A DNA stretch of 64,000 nucleotides from Paenibacillus sp. FSL R5-0766 (GCF_037971845.1 NZ_CP150227.1:1116001-1180000), one strand, 5' to 3'; counted from the stretch's first letter, positions 26,807 through 36,928 are shown. The notes: a model not told the origin generated them from the sequence alone. Translations and numbers: made by a program.

Positions 26807-29800
26807 ATGATACCTTATAAAATGTGGTTCGCCGGAATTCGTGACTATGACAATACGGTTATGGATTTGTCAGGCAAACAGGAACATATATTGATTACTG
26901 GACCTAATGGGGCTGGAAAATCGACGATCACGTATTGCATGGGAGCGGTCCTGTATTCATCCAAAGTAGAACTGGAAGGGTTGAAATCCCGGAATCTGTT
27001 ACCCGATCATACATGGAATGCACAGATCCGGTTGTTATTTCGCAACGAAGGGGACATGAAGATCGACGCTCCTGAATGGATTGAATTTGCGATATATATT
27101 TCGCAGGAGCCCGGATCAGGCCAGCCCATCAAGCGGGAGTATGTTGTATATTCTGGGGATCGTCCTGGAGAGTGGTTACACGAAACACGATATAGCTCAG
27201 GGGATCGGCAATATAATTTTACGGCATATAAAAGAGATCTGGAATACAAATATAAAATTGACCCTGATTTATTCTATTTGATCTGGTATCAGCAGGAGGT
27301 TAATCAGTTCGCGGTTATGCATTCGGAGGAAAGATTTCGGATATTTGCTGAGATGCATGGTATAGATGCAGTGCAGCGAAACTGGGAAGAAAGTGTGGAA
27401 CAACTGCAGGAGACAAGGCAAACGCTGATTCAGGCTGAAACCAATGTGAGTAACAAAAAACAGTGGTTGCATATACAGAAGTCCAGTTTGGATCGATATG
27501 AGGATAACCGGAAACGTCTTCTGGAAGGTGGGAAATTATATGCTTCCTCCTTGCTTCAACTGGAGGATTACTACAAGCGTGAAGAAAAGGATCTCAAGGA
27601 CCAGTTGGAACAACTTGAATTAGATCGGGAGAATTCGGAGGATCAGCTTGCTCGCATCAGGCTACAAGTAACACAAATTCAATTGAGGCAATCGGACAGC
27701 GAGCAACAGATGCAAGCTCTCACGGTTGAACTGCAGCAACGTTCTAGCTGGCAAGAGGAGTTAAATGTTGAACAGGCACAAATGGTGGAGGTTATCCAGC
27801 GTTTGGAATCTGATCTGGCAGCAATCCAACAGGAGCAGCTACGGATTACCCGGACAGAGAACGAGGTGCAGCTACAGCTGGATCAGGTCGGTAAACAGTT
27901 GCAGAAGCGTAGTCTGGAGCATGAGCAGTTACAGAATATGTTAAGCGCAGCTGATGATCGAGTTACCCAACATATCAAGGCAATTGCGTCACTGGAAACG
28001 GAAGCTGAACGAGATCGAGAGGCTGAACAGGAGCACAGTGATTATTTGCAGCGGTATACCGGAAGTTATCAGGTACTGAAAGAGATGACAGTGCTGGAAG
28101 AGCAACTGAATGTGAACAAGGATCTTAAACGTGATCTGCTGCATCAGCGACAAGAGCTTCTGGATGAAAGGGAACGTCTTGCATCCAACCGGGATTGGTC
28201 CAGCCGTCAGCGTCAATCTTTGAGCTATTTCGATAAACGCGGGGTTCAGGCTTATCCGCTGCGAGATCTTGTGGAGATGGATGAAGAAGCTTCGCTTCAA
28301 TCCGAGGAATTACTTGAACCCATTAAATATGCCGTGTTTTTTGATGGTCGATATGCCAGTGTCCCCAATGATCTGTATCATGTGCCATTGAACAGCGTGA
28401 TTCCGGATAAATCAGTGATGAGAATTCCTTCTCTTCACTTGAAGGTAAAGCCAGATTTGACTGAGGAATTATTGCCTTTTGCAATGAAAGCCCTATGGTG
28501 GGTAGAACAGTTTTTCCATGAATTCGAGCCCAGAATTAAAGAAGGTGTTTTGTTGGATAGCATGGGCATCCGAGGACCGCAGGAGGAACGAAGGTACATT
28601 TTGAGTGAACAGGCTCTTGTGCTCCGAAGGGCGCAATTGGAGAAAAATATTACAATTCTGATGGAGAAGGTTGAACGGACAGATGGAGTCATCACACGCC
28701 TGGCCAGTAGACTACAGGAACTAAACTCTATACTGCCTATGATGAAGCGTGCAGAGGCATTCATGACGCGTGTACATGAACGCAATCATCGTAGAGACAA
28801 GCTGATGGAGGAAAATAGCTTGCTGGCGGCAGAACAACAAAGCATCCGGGAAATGAAGAAGCTGGAGTCCGGTATCATAAAACAACTTGTACAATTGGAG
28901 GAAGAACTTCGCGTATTGCAACTGGAAGCTGACTTTTATGTACGTCTCGGTAACCTGAAGGGAAAATACGAACAATTAAATGTAAGCCAGCGCAGATTGG
29001 CTGATCTGAAGGCTCAGATTGGGGATATTCAAGTTCAGATGAAGGAGTATGAGGACCAGCAGGATGCAATCAGCACTCGCTTACGGCGGTTGAAGCGTGA
29101 AGATCATGATACGCAGGCCCAATTGGAATCCGAGACGAATAAGCTGAATTGGATCAATAAACAGATGGAGAATCGTCGGGAGTCGTTTGTTACCGCAGAA
29201 GCGGAGCATGTGAATATCATTTTGGAGATTGAGGATTTTAAAGGGGTTTCTTCATTACTAATGGAGCAGGTTCTCGAGGAACTGCAGACTTTGCAATTGG
29301 ATGAAGGTCAGGATATAGAACAGTCATCTCGTACAATACCGTCCCTTTCCCAGATTCGAATGGGCTATGAAACGGGGAAAACGAAGTATAATCACGCCCG
29401 TAATGAAGCCAACATTGATCCAGCAGCACCGGAAAACTACAGGGTAGTGAAAGAGGAATTTGAACGACTTCAGGATGAATACAAGCGGACCAAACTGTTA
29501 TTTGAACAAGATGAAGAGCGGACCATTCAATTAAAGGATCAACTAGAGACAACGATACAGATGCGGGTCCTTGAGATCCAACAGCAATTTCGTTCGTACA
29601 TGACGCTATTTCAGTTCGAAGGCGAAATCAACTGGGAGCAATATGCGGACAAAAAAGGGAGAACCCACTTTCATCTGTATATCCGTGCACGCAAGGAAGG
29701 ACATCGAGGAACGATGGAAGATGTGAGTCTCAAGGCACGCGGAGGACGAGTTGGAAAAGGGGTATCGGGTGGAGAAGAGTCTCTGAGTTCGTTGTTATTC

Positions 29801-30049
29801 GCACTTGCGTTGTTGCGTAACTTGCAGACAAGCCCAGGCTTCATCGTGCTTGATGAGTTCGACAGTGCATTGGACGAACAACGCAAGCTGAAGGTCTTCG
29901 ATCTGTATCATAGGGAACTGTCACGGAAATTAATTATCCTGACGCCCAAATCTCATGAGAATACCTATCTGGATCGATTCAAAAAAGCGTATGTTGTTCA
30001 CCATAATCCGATTCTTACTCGAAGTAGAGTCGCAGGTATAAAGGTGTAA
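26807..30049 (+). CDS. jetC: Wadjet JetC, SMC-like ATPase
   Basis: The protein has 1080 residues. The N-terminal head has Walker A GPNGAGKST (residues 32-40). Long coiled coils run from about 190 to 420 and about 620 to 900, separated by a hinge-like region. The C-terminal head has the ABC signature VSGGEESLSS (from 986), Walker B GFIVLDEFD and an H-loop LTPKSHEN. Such MukB/JetC ATPases extrude DNA loops. It closes the jetDABC operon and is followed by a terminator at 30134. All motifs are intact, so the system should be functional. Confidence 0.9.
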   Translation: MIPYKMWFAGIRDYDNTVMDLSGKQEHILITGPNGAGKSTITYCMGAVLYSSKVELEGLKSRNLLPDHTWNAQIRLLFRNEGDMKIDAPEWIEFAIYISQEPGSGQPIKREYVVYSGDRPGEWLHETRYSSGDRQYNFTAYKRDLEYKYKIDPDLFYLIWYQQEVNQFAVMHSEERFRIFAEMHGIDAVQRNWEESVEQLQETRQTLIQAETNVSNKKQWLHIQKSSLDRYEDNRKRLLEGGKLYASSLLQLEDYYKREEKDLKDQLEQLELDRENSEDQLARIRLQVTQIQLRQSDSEQQMQALTVELQQRSSWQEELNVEQAQMVEVIQRLESDLAAIQQEQLRITRTENEVQLQLDQVGKQLQKRSLEHEQLQNMLSAADDRVTQHIKAIASLETEAERDREAEQEHSDYLQRYTGSYQVLKEMTVLEEQLNVNKDLKRDLLHQRQELLDERERLASNRDWSSRQRQSLSYFDKRGVQAYPLRDLVEMDEEASLQSEELLEPIKYAVFFDGRYASVPNDLYHVPLNSVIPDKSVMRIPSLHLKVKPDLTEELLPFAMKALWWVEQFFHEFEPRIKEGVLLDSMGIRGPQEERRYILSEQALVLRRAQLEKNITILMEKVERTDGVITRLASRLQELNSILPMMKRAEAFMTRVHERNHRRDKLMEENSLLAAEQQSIREMKKLESGIIKQLVQLEEELRVLQLEADFYVRLGNLKGKYEQLNVSQRRLADLKAQIGDIQVQMKEYEDQQDAISTRLRRLKREDHDTQAQLESETNKLNWINKQMENRRESFVTAEAEHVNIILEIEDFKGVSSLLMEQVLEELQTLQLDEGQDIEQSSRTIPSLSQIRMGYETGKTKYNHARNEANIDPAAPENYRVVKEEFERLQDEYKRTKLLFEQDEERTIQLKDQLETTIQMRVLEIQQQFRSYMTLFQFEGEINWEQYADKKGRTHFHLYIRARKEGHRGTMEDVSLKARGGRVGKGVSGGEESLSSLLFALALLRNLQTSPGFIVLDEFDSALDEQRKLKVFDLYHRELSRKLIILTPKSHENTYLDRFKKAYVVHHNPILTRSRVAGIKV

Positions 30050-30133
30050 AGGCAAGAAAACAATAAATTTCAATGTGCAGAGCAGTTTGTACGTGAATAA
30101 TTACCAAAATGATGATAAGAAACCTATAGTCGA

Positions 30134-30155
30134 TTCCGGGCTTGCCCGGAATTTT
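30134..30155 (+). terminator. Intrinsic terminator of the Wadjet operon
   Basis: TTCCGGGC (30134-30141) pairs with GCCCGGAA (30144-30151), followed by TTTT. Confidence 0.8.
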
Positions 30156-30257
30156 GGTGTATTCATTTATAATAAAACCCCAAACTTTGAAGGTCCTTAC
30201 CGTGTTAATTAAGTAGCGGCTGTATCTCAATAATATTCTCATGGGAGGAAGGGTCAG

Positions 30258-30539
30258 ATGATTACACCTACAGTGGCTGGTCAGGAAGAGGCTCAATTAT
30301 ACGAGGAGTTGCGGCGTGCGATCGATGAATTCGAAGAGGGCGAGCAGCGGCAAATAGTTCTGAGTCGGATGGTCAGACAGCTCAGGTTCGCCAAGTGGCG
30401 CAAAGATCGGATGCGCAAGGTTGATACATACTGCCAAAGGATCAAACCCGCGACACTTTGGATCATCCTAGCCACAGGTGCACTTACGCCGGTCTTGTTA
30501 TTTAGCGTGTTCATCTGGGTGTCGTTGTGGGTGGAATGA
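30258..30539 (+). CDS. Small membrane protein with charged N-terminus
   Basis: The protein has 93 residues. The first 60 are highly charged and helical (EELRRAIDEFEEGEQRQ, then a basic KWRKDRMRK stretch). One transmembrane helix (LWIILATGALTPVLLFSVFI) follows near the C-terminus. GGAGGAAGGG precedes ATG 30258. It lies behind the Wadjet terminator and is therefore probably a separate unit. Unknown function. Confidence 0.7.
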   Translation: MITPTVAGQEEAQLYEELRRAIDEFEEGEQRQIVLSRMVRQLRFAKWRKDRMRKVDTYCQRIKPATLWIILATGALTPVLLFSVFIWVSLWVE

Positions 30540-30572
30540 AGCTGTAGTAGAGGGATAACAATATGAAGTTAA

Positions 30573-30624
30573 TAAAAAAGAATCGTTAACCATCGGATTA
30601 TCGTATTCCGACTGTAACGATTCT
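30573..30624 (-). terminator. Intrinsic terminator of the leftward lipoprotein gene
   Basis: On the minus strand AGAATCGTTA (30624-30615) pairs with TAACGATTCT (30588-30579), followed by TTTTT. The loop holds a second small TCGGA/TCCGA stem. Confidence 0.8.
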
Positions 30625-30641
30625 CTGAACTATCTTTAGGG

Positions 30642-31178
30642 TTAGTGGGACATTTGCTTAGACTTACCGTCTAAAGATTGCACTTGTCCCTGGATGTACT
30701 GGTGGTAATCGCGGAAGCTGCTGATGTGATGCAAGGAATCGGAGTTCTCAGACTGGATCTTAATTTTACCGTCCTGAGGCAGATTTTTCATCTCGGCAAT
30801 GACGGATTTGGAACCTTGGATGTCACCGGACATGTCCTGAATTCGCTGTAATAGTGCTGGATGCCCTTCATGCTGGAGCATCTCAGCGAGCGGTCGCATT
30901 TCCTCCAACTTTTGGCTCGACCGTTCAAGTGTGGTCATCACTTTGTCTCCATCTGTACTTGCGCTAAGCGAGACCATCCGGTGGATATGATCTTTCTCCA
31001 TACGCTCAAGCGCCTCAAGATGGGAAGCTTCCAGTCGTTTGGGATCGCTCCAACTCTCCGATCGAACAGTGTCATTCTGTTGCTGGGAAGCATTATTCGC
31101 AGTGCCATTGCCACAGCCCCATAACAGAGTTGAGCAAGTTAACACGGCTCCAACGGCGATGATACTTTTTAACCTCAT
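30642..31178 (-). CDS. Putative lipoprotein, coiled-coil rich
   Basis: The protein has 178 residues. The signal peptide ends in the lipobox LWGC (Cys at residue 22). The mature part is mostly helical and charged (LEASHLEALERMEKDHIHRM, later MTTLERSSQKLEEMRPLAEM). AAGGAGTGACAGC precedes the ATG. It is surface-anchored and of unknown role, with a dedicated terminator and a perfect palindrome about 105 bp upstream of its start. Confidence 0.75.
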   Translation of the reverse strand: MRLKSIIAVGAVLTCSTLLWGCGNGTANNASQQQNDTVRSESWSDPKRLEASHLEALERMEKDHIHRMVSLSASTDGDKVMTTLERSSQKLEEMRPLAEMLQHEGHPALLQRIQDMSGDIQGSKSVIAEMKNLPQDGKIKIQSENSDSLHHISSFRDYHQYIQGQVQSLDGKSKQMSH

Positions 31179-31282
31179 GCTGTCACTCCTTCGATAATTT
31201 CCTGAAGGTAGTATGAGCTATAATATCCAAAATCATGCTTCTTCTAGTGATAAGAATGGAGAAAATGACCCAAATAATTAAA

Positions 31283-31296
31283 GTTACGATCGTAAC
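31283..31296. promoter_or_regulatory. 14-bp perfect palindrome between divergent genes
   Basis: GTTACGATCGTAAC is a perfect dyad between the lipoprotein gene (leftward) and the membrane protein (rightward, start 31321). Its placement fits an operator; the binding protein is unknown. Confidence 0.4.
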
Positions 31297-31320
31297 GGTA
31301 TGTATGGGGTGAGAAGTTTT

Positions 31321-31683
31321 ATGAATCTTTATACTAATAACATATGGCGTTGGACCATTAATCTTCTGTATCCTGCCATTATCTTTATCTTCCAGAGCTG
31401 GGGACCGATATTGGATTCTTGGACAGGTCCTATTTTGTTCGTCGCGGTGTTCTGCTTTCTGTGGAGCGATGTAAAAGACATGTTCCTCTCGACGGGATTG
31501 ACATGGTTTATTGCCATCCCTTGTTGGTGGTATTGGATTGAGCGTCCGAAACCATCGTTCGGTGCAGAACATTTTGCCGCACATCTATGGTTAATTGTAC
31601 TTATGTATATTGTCTTTGTGCTCATTCCTCAGACCTTAATCCTGACTACCCGGTTGCGGGTAATGCATTATTATAAGAAGTGA
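31321..31683 (+). CDS. Small four-helix membrane protein
   Basis: The protein has 120 residues from ATG 31321 (GGGGTGAG upstream). It is Trp-rich and hydrophobic, with about four helices (near 10-28, 38-58, 62-80 and 90-112). No family recognised. Confidence 0.65.
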   Translation: MNLYTNNIWRWTINLLYPAIIFIFQSWGPILDSWTGPILFVAVFCFLWSDVKDMFLSTGLTWFIAIPCWWYWIERPKPSFGAEHFAAHLWLIVLMYIVFVLIPQTLILTTRLRVMHYYKK

Positions 31684-31808
31684 AAGTTAATGGAATGGAA
31701 ACTTCGCAGTCATAGATCCGCATGATCCGATTTGCAAGCGAACGACATCCATCTACATAAATATCCCTTATCCGGCTCCAGACGGACAAGGGATGTTTCG
31801 CGTTCTTG

Positions 31809-32972
31809 CTATACTTTCCGTTTATATTTCCCTGTATACGGGATGGTGAGATGGATTTTCAGATCCTGAATCGAGTCTTCGGTAAGCATCATCTTGCTGC
31901 CATTGTTTGATAACTTACGCCAGAGTTTCGGATTCTTGCGATACAGCTTCTCCTGAAGACCGTAAATATCCACACCACGCTCAAGGCCGTGACGATAGGT
32001 CTGCATGATCTGCTCGCGTAACTTCACTTCACTAATCTGGATCATCTCTTCATACGAGGTGGGCACCAGGTATTCGTACAGGGCAGTTAGGTATTGGGCG
32101 TCAATGTTGAACGTAACGTCTTCACCCTGAATGACAGGTTTAATTTTGATCTTTGGCAATCCTACACTGAGTGCCCCATAGATCGTTCCATCCTTCTGCA
32201 CAAGCAAGGGAGCACGCCGCATGTCTTTGATTAACCAATGATAACCGGGAAGCTGACTGCGTGGAAAGTATTCAAAGTCATAACCAGTCTTTTCGAAAAA
32301 GGCCCCTTCCACCAGAAACAAATCATGTTTCTTCTCATTCTCAGCCCACTGGGTATCGTTCAATGCAATACTCGGCAGATACGTCGTTGTAGCCGGATCG
32401 TTATGTGTTGCAATGAGCTTAAAGCTAAGCACAGGCGGGTACAACGATTCTTCCATGTACGTGGGGAGTGGATTGTGAAGAATGCTGTCCAGTGGCGACA
32501 TATTATAGATGGACGTTGCACTTAGGATTTTCTCCAGAGGCTCTCGTGTTCCATACACCCAGGTTGTATAACGGGATTCTGGAAACCGTCCCAGCATGTC
32601 GAACACTTCTTTGATGTGTTTGCTGGTTAGCACACCTTCGGCCATAACGATGGCTGTCACATGCCCCCAAGCCATGTGTAATTGAGCCGTACGGAACAGT
32701 TCGTTCAACGCCAGACTCATGGTTTTCCCTTCGGCATGTCCGACCCATACAGGCGGTGTATCTGCACTTTTGGTTGAACTTTCACTTTTGGCGACACTGG
32801 CAAAATCCAGCGTTTGTACATACAGGTGATACATGCCGTCTTTGTAATCAATCCCAAATGCTTTGGCGTAGTCTACCTGTTGAATCTCAAAGGCACTCCA
32901 GCATCCGCTTGTCATCACACACATCGATAGGCTTAACAGACCTAGCATATATCGCCGCAACAAACGCTTCAT
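31809..32972 (-). CDS. Spore germinant receptor subunit C (Ger(x)C lipoprotein)
   Basis: The protein has 387 residues. The signal peptide ends in lipobox TSGCWSAFEI (Cys at residue 24), and the GCW plus EIQQVDYAKAFGID opening is the hallmark of GerAC-type lipoproteins. The protein sits on the spore inner membrane with the A and B subunits and helps detect germinants. Its ATG overlaps the stop of the A subunit gene by 4 bp (ATGA). Last gene of the leftward operon. Which amino acid or sugar is sensed cannot be read from sequence. Confidence 0.92.
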   Translation of the reverse strand: MKRLLRRYMLGLLSLSMCVMTSGCWSAFEIQQVDYAKAFGIDYKDGMYHLYVQTLDFASVAKSESSTKSADTPPVWVGHAEGKTMSLALNELFRTAQLHMAWGHVTAIVMAEGVLTSKHIKEVFDMLGRFPESRYTTWVYGTREPLEKILSATSIYNMSPLDSILHNPLPTYMEESLYPPVLSFKLIATHNDPATTTYLPSIALNDTQWAENEKKHDLFLVEGAFFEKTGYDFEYFPRSQLPGYHWLIKDMRRAPLLVQKDGTIYGALSVGLPKIKIKPVIQGEDVTFNIDAQYLTALYEYLVPTSYEEMIQISEVKLREQIMQTYRHGLERGVDIYGLQEKLYRKNPKLWRKLSNNGSKMMLTEDSIQDLKIHLTIPYTGKYKRKV

Positions 32973-34471
32973 CGTTCGTTCCCTTTCTTGCGGGGCTCCT
33001 GGGTCTCGAGATAGACGGGTCTTCGTTTACCTAACCCCTTTGGCAGTTTGAATAATGAAGCTATCGCTTGTTTGAAATGAAGTGGTGTTAACGGCGTGAG
33101 ATATGGAATGCCAAATGATTTGAGATCGGTCAGGTAGATGAGGAACAGAATCAACGACAGGATGAACCCATAGATACCGAGGGAAGCTCCCAAGACAAAA
33201 CAAAGGAACCGGAGGATCAGCACAGAACTGGTCATGACCTGATTCACAATGGTTGCTCCAGCTACGACGGTAACTGCGATGATGACAATCATGAGGGGAG
33301 AGACCATGCCGGCTCGAATGGCGGAATCTCCGATAATCAGACCTCCAACGACAGTTAATGTCTGGCCGATGGCACTTGGCAAACGTACCCCTGCCTCACG
33401 GAACAGCTCCATCAGCAGCATAATGAGAAACATCTCCATTCCCGATTCCATCGGAAGTCCCATGCGTCCAACCGAGATCGTCGCGACTAGAGGAAAGGGG
33501 ATCTGATCCATATGAAAGGATGTCAGCGCAATATAGAATCCGGGCAGGAACACGGTGATCATCAGGCCAAGAAAGCGCAGCATCCGTCCTACGTTCACAG
33601 CCAAGAAGGGAAAGCTTGCATCCTCCGGTGATTTGAGCAAAAGAAACAGATTAACTGGCCCAATAATGGCGCTGGGATTGCCGTCGACAATGAGGATAAA
33701 ACGTCCGTTCAGGAGACATTCTGCAGCAAAGTCAGGCCTGCCCGTATAATGGGTGACGGGAAACAAAGTAATCTTCGAAGGCGACAGCAATTCTTCTAGT
33801 TCATTGGCGGTTAAGATTCGTTCGATCTCAATCTTACGCAACCGATCCTGGACGTCTTCGATCAGCTCCGGATTGGCGATATTCTTGATATACATCAATG
33901 CCACCTTGGTTGCAGAACGTGTACCGATCAGTTCGATATTGCAGGCCAGTTGGTTCGTACGCAGACGGGTGCGTATCAAGGCAACATTGACGGCAAGGGG
34001 TTCAATGAACCCATCTCTTGCCCCGCGGATCGAAACTTCGGTGGTCGATTCCTCCGGTGTCCGAGTAGGGAGGTTAGATATATCAATACTCCACATGGCT
34101 TGAAGGGATGGTATACAGACTAACATATGACCTTCAAAAACACGGAGAGACATTAGTTCAGTGCCATATGCCGGGTCTTGCAGATCCATTCGGGTCCAAT
34201 CCAGGCTGATGCACTTTTCAATGTCGGATGTACGGATAAAGTGTGTATTTTCATATGTTCGTCTGAGTTCCGGGAGAATAATATCGTAGATCGCTTCACT
34301 ATCTACCATACCGCTGCAATAGGTCATAAGGAGTTGCATCGGAGGTTCTCCGATCATGTGACTATTGATGATGACATCGTCAGATCCGGCAAAAAAGGTG
34401 TTCAGGTTATGCTCGTTCATTCGGAACGGTTCAACGTCAGGATTATTCTTGGGCTGGGTTGAGATCGGCAC
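32969..34471 (-). CDS. Spore germinant receptor subunit A (GerA family)
   Basis: The protein has 500 residues. A cytoplasmic N-terminal half (about 270 residues) contains conserved VSIRGARDGFIEPLAVNVAL, typical of GerAA. A membrane domain of several helices follows, with FPLVATISVGRMGLPMESGMEM conserved in shape. A basic tail ends the protein. Translation starts 29 bp inside the end of the B subunit gene. Together with B and C it forms a ligand-gated ion channel triggering spore germination. Confidence 0.92.
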   Translation of the reverse strand: MPISTQPKNNPDVEPFRMNEHNLNTFFAGSDDVIINSHMIGEPPMQLLMTYCSGMVDSEAIYDIILPELRRTYENTHFIRTSDIEKCISLDWTRMDLQDPAYGTELMSLRVFEGHMLVCIPSLQAMWSIDISNLPTRTPEESTTEVSIRGARDGFIEPLAVNVALIRTRLRTNQLACNIELIGTRSATKVALMYIKNIANPELIEDVQDRLRKIEIERILTANELEELLSPSKITLFPVTHYTGRPDFAAECLLNGRFILIVDGNPSAIIGPVNLFLLLKSPEDASFPFLAVNVGRMLRFLGLMITVFLPGFYIALTSFHMDQIPFPLVATISVGRMGLPMESGMEMFLIMLLMELFREAGVRLPSAIGQTLTVVGGLIIGDSAIRAGMVSPLMIVIIAVTVVAGATIVNQVMTSSVLILRFLCFVLGASLGIYGFILSLILFLIYLTDLKSFGIPYLTPLTPLHFKQAIASLFKLPKGLGKRRPVYLETQEPRKKGNER

Positions 34472-35564
34472 GTTTGGGAGCCTCCTTGTCCTTTTTATGG
34501 ATTAATGCGGCAATGGTCAATATTACGGTAACGATGGATACATAAGCGAGCATGACCGGGAACTGAATATGTTCCACATAATAGTCGACGTAATCAATGC
34601 GCCACCATTGCATCGCCATGAAGCTCATGAGGACGGTGATGGTGAGAATCGCGATATATCGTTTCTTCGGCCTGCGGAAATTCAGCAGATCCACGATGAG
34701 ATACATGGATATAGCGACCCTTGCGAAGGAACCACTGAGCCACTGATAGATGGACAAAAAATCAACGTGTTGCAGCAGCTTGCCGATATTCACAAGTTTC
34801 CATTGCTCATAGGGACTGTTTCGTTGTTTGGCTGCTTCTTCAGGTCCGAATTCCACAATGGCTCCGATGGTTGGTCCGATAGCCATACTGAGCATGAAAA
34901 TGCCAAGGATCAGAACATGCCACCAACGAATCTTGCCTTTGACTTCATGTTGGAACAACATAAGAATCCAGATCTCCATAAGTCCGGCAAGAGAGTAGAT
35001 CATGCCCCGCCACACGGGACCCATGCCGTTCTCCATAATCGGGAACAATAGACTGTAGTCTTTATATTTCATATTGGCGGACATTACAAAATAACCAAGC
35101 AAAATGACAAAGGGCAGCAGCAGACTAGAAGTCATCGCAATGGAGCGTATGCCTTTAGCCGCTGCCCACGCAGCAACCAGTGCTCCGCCACCTGCCAGAA
35201 CATAGGGAGGTGTGAATTGGAGATACGTGGATACGGTCCAGTTGGTTGTCTCATACAGCGTATGCGTGCCAAGCGTGAACAGCAGAATGGAAGCGGAGAT
35301 CCGGAAGATCCAGGAAGGGACCGCCCCGAATTCTCGCGTAATCCAATCTGTTAATCGCTGTCCACGTACACGCCGAATAATGATGTACATCATACATAGA
35401 AACAACATGAAAAAAGGTCCTGCCGCCACGACAGACAACCATCCGTCTCTGCCGCCAGCTTCGAGAATTGCTGGGATGGACAAGACATGGCAGACCAGTC
35501 CGGCACTTAATAAAATGATGGAAAAGGACAACCAAATGGTTATTTGACCTTTTTCACGACTCAT
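34443..35564 (-). CDS. Spore germinant receptor subunit B (GerB/spore permease family)
   Basis: The protein has 373 residues with about ten transmembrane helices, like an amino-acid permease of the APC superfamily; GerAB proteins are thought to bind the germinant. AAAGGAGG lies upstream of ATG 35564. First gene of the operon, giving the order B-A-C instead of the A-B-C of the B. subtilis gerA operon. I looked for a forespore sigma-G promoter upstream and found no convincing match. Confidence 0.88.
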   Translation of the reverse strand: MSREKGQITIWLSFSIILLSAGLVCHVLSIPAILEAGGRDGWLSVVAAGPFFMLFLCMMYIIIRRVRGQRLTDWITREFGAVPSWIFRISASILLFTLGTHTLYETTNWTVSTYLQFTPPYVLAGGGALVAAWAAAKGIRSIAMTSSLLLPFVILLGYFVMSANMKYKDYSLLFPIMENGMGPVWRGMIYSLAGLMEIWILMLFQHEVKGKIRWWHVLILGIFMLSMAIGPTIGAIVEFGPEEAAKQRNSPYEQWKLVNIGKLLQHVDFLSIYQWLSGSFARVAISMYLIVDLLNFRRPKKRYIAILTITVLMSFMAMQWWRIDYVDYYVEHIQFPVMLAYVSIVTVILTIAALIHKKDKEAPKRADLNPAQE

Positions 35565-35758
35565 GCGAATCCTCCTTTCCAATGAAGGAAGTTTCCGTTA
35601 GGTTGTACAGCATATAGGAAGTTGATTCCTTTTTCAGATTTTTTCACAGAAAGCTGCAAACGAGATAGACGAGCTAGACAGAAAGCTTTAACATACAGAT
35701 ATAGCAATGTCGAAGACAAACACTGAGCGAAGCATAGAGAAATAGGGAGGAACCTACG

Positions 35759-36652
35759 ATGACAAATACAACGAAGGCACCTGAAGAGACAAAAGTTGGC
35801 TTTATTGGTACAGGCGTGATGGGTAAAAGCATGGCTGGGCACATCCAGAGAGCAGGGTATCCGCTGCATGTGTACACGCGAACCGCTGCCAAAGCGGAAG
35901 CGTTGATGAAAGAGGGTGCCGTATGGCATGACACACCAGGCAAACTGGCTGCCGCGTGTGATGTCATCATCACGATGGTGGGGTATCCGAAGGATGTGGA
36001 GGAGATTTATCTCGGTGAGGATGGACTCGTAGCTAATGCCAAAACGGGGTCATATCTGATTGATATGACAACCTCAAGTCCGTTACTGGCTGCACGAATC
36101 TTTGAAGCTGCGGAAGCCAAAGGACTGCATGCACTGGACGCCCCTGTGTCGGGCGGTGATATCGGAGCGCAGAACGCGAAGCTGTCCATTATGGTTGGTG
36201 GTAGTTCGGAGGCATTTGAAGCCGTGCGTCCGCTGTTTGAGCAGATGGGCACCAACATTGTGCTGCAAGGCAAGGCGGGAGCAGGGCAGCATACCAAAAT
36301 GTGCAACCAGATTGCCATTGCCTCTGGCATGATGGGTGTATGCGAAGCACTCGCCTATGCCAAGACGTCTGGTCTGGACGCGGAGACCGTGCTGAAGAGC
36401 ATTGCTACCGGTGCAGCCGGAAGCTGGTCGCTCAGCAATCTCGGTCCGCGCATGATCGCAGGCGATTATGAGCCTGGATTCTATGTGAAACATTTTATCA
36501 AAGACATGGGCATTGCACTGGAGTCTGCAAAAGCGATGGGCATGAAAACGCCTGGGCTGGCTCTGGCCGAATCCCTGTACCACGAAATAGCGAATAATGG
36601 TCTGGATGAGAAAGGTACACAGGTGCTCTACACTTATTATCTTCAGGCTTAA
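35759..36652 (+). CDS. NAD(P)-dependent beta-hydroxyacid dehydrogenase
   Basis: The protein has 297 residues. An N-terminal Rossmann motif GFIGTGVMGKSMAGH is followed by the family signature DAPVSGGDIGA and the catalytic lysine region GAGQHTKMCNQ (Lys in HTKMCNQ). The C-terminal helical domain completes the 3-hydroxyisobutyrate/6-phosphogluconate dehydrogenase fold. It oxidises a 3-hydroxyacid such as 3-hydroxyisobutyrate or tartronate semialdehyde; the exact substrate cannot be told. GGGAGG precedes the ATG. Monocistronic with a terminator. Confidence 0.9.
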   Translation: MTNTTKAPEETKVGFIGTGVMGKSMAGHIQRAGYPLHVYTRTAAKAEALMKEGAVWHDTPGKLAAACDVIITMVGYPKDVEEIYLGEDGLVANAKTGSYLIDMTTSSPLLAARIFEAAEAKGLHALDAPVSGGDIGAQNAKLSIMVGGSSEAFEAVRPLFEQMGTNIVLQGKAGAGQHTKMCNQIAIASGMMGVCEALAYAKTSGLDAETVLKSIATGAAGSWSLSNLGPRMIAGDYEPGFYVKHFIKDMGIALESAKAMGMKTPGLALAESLYHEIANNGLDEKGTQVLYTYYLQA

Positions 36653-36662
36653 CATCCAAGAG

Positions 36663-36713
36663 AACAGCAGCGTAATTCTTTTTCGATTCAGAAAAGGTTG
36701 CGCTGTTTTTTTC
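36663..36713 (+). terminator. Intrinsic terminator after the dehydrogenase gene
   Basis: AACAGC (36663-36668) pairs with GCTGTT (36702-36707), with an inner CTTTT/GAAAAG stem, followed by seven T. Confidence 0.6.
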
Positions 36714-36928
36714 AATTTTCGGCCTGTTTATGCGTCTAAAGTCACAAAATTGGTTAAATGTTCATATGTACTTTGCATAATGGAGAGATTTTGGTCACCT
36801 TCCCTTTATTTTTACCCCGCTTTATCCGACATAAGTAATAGAAGTTTACATAATGAATGTGTCAAAGGATGTTATTCCTCCTGTAATGGTCACCCGTAAC
36901 CCACACTACAATAGAACGGAGCTTGCCC

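Noticed and set aside
35565..35758. Sigma-G promoter for the germinant receptor operon
   Set aside because: No pair of elements matched the forespore consensus with proper spacing.
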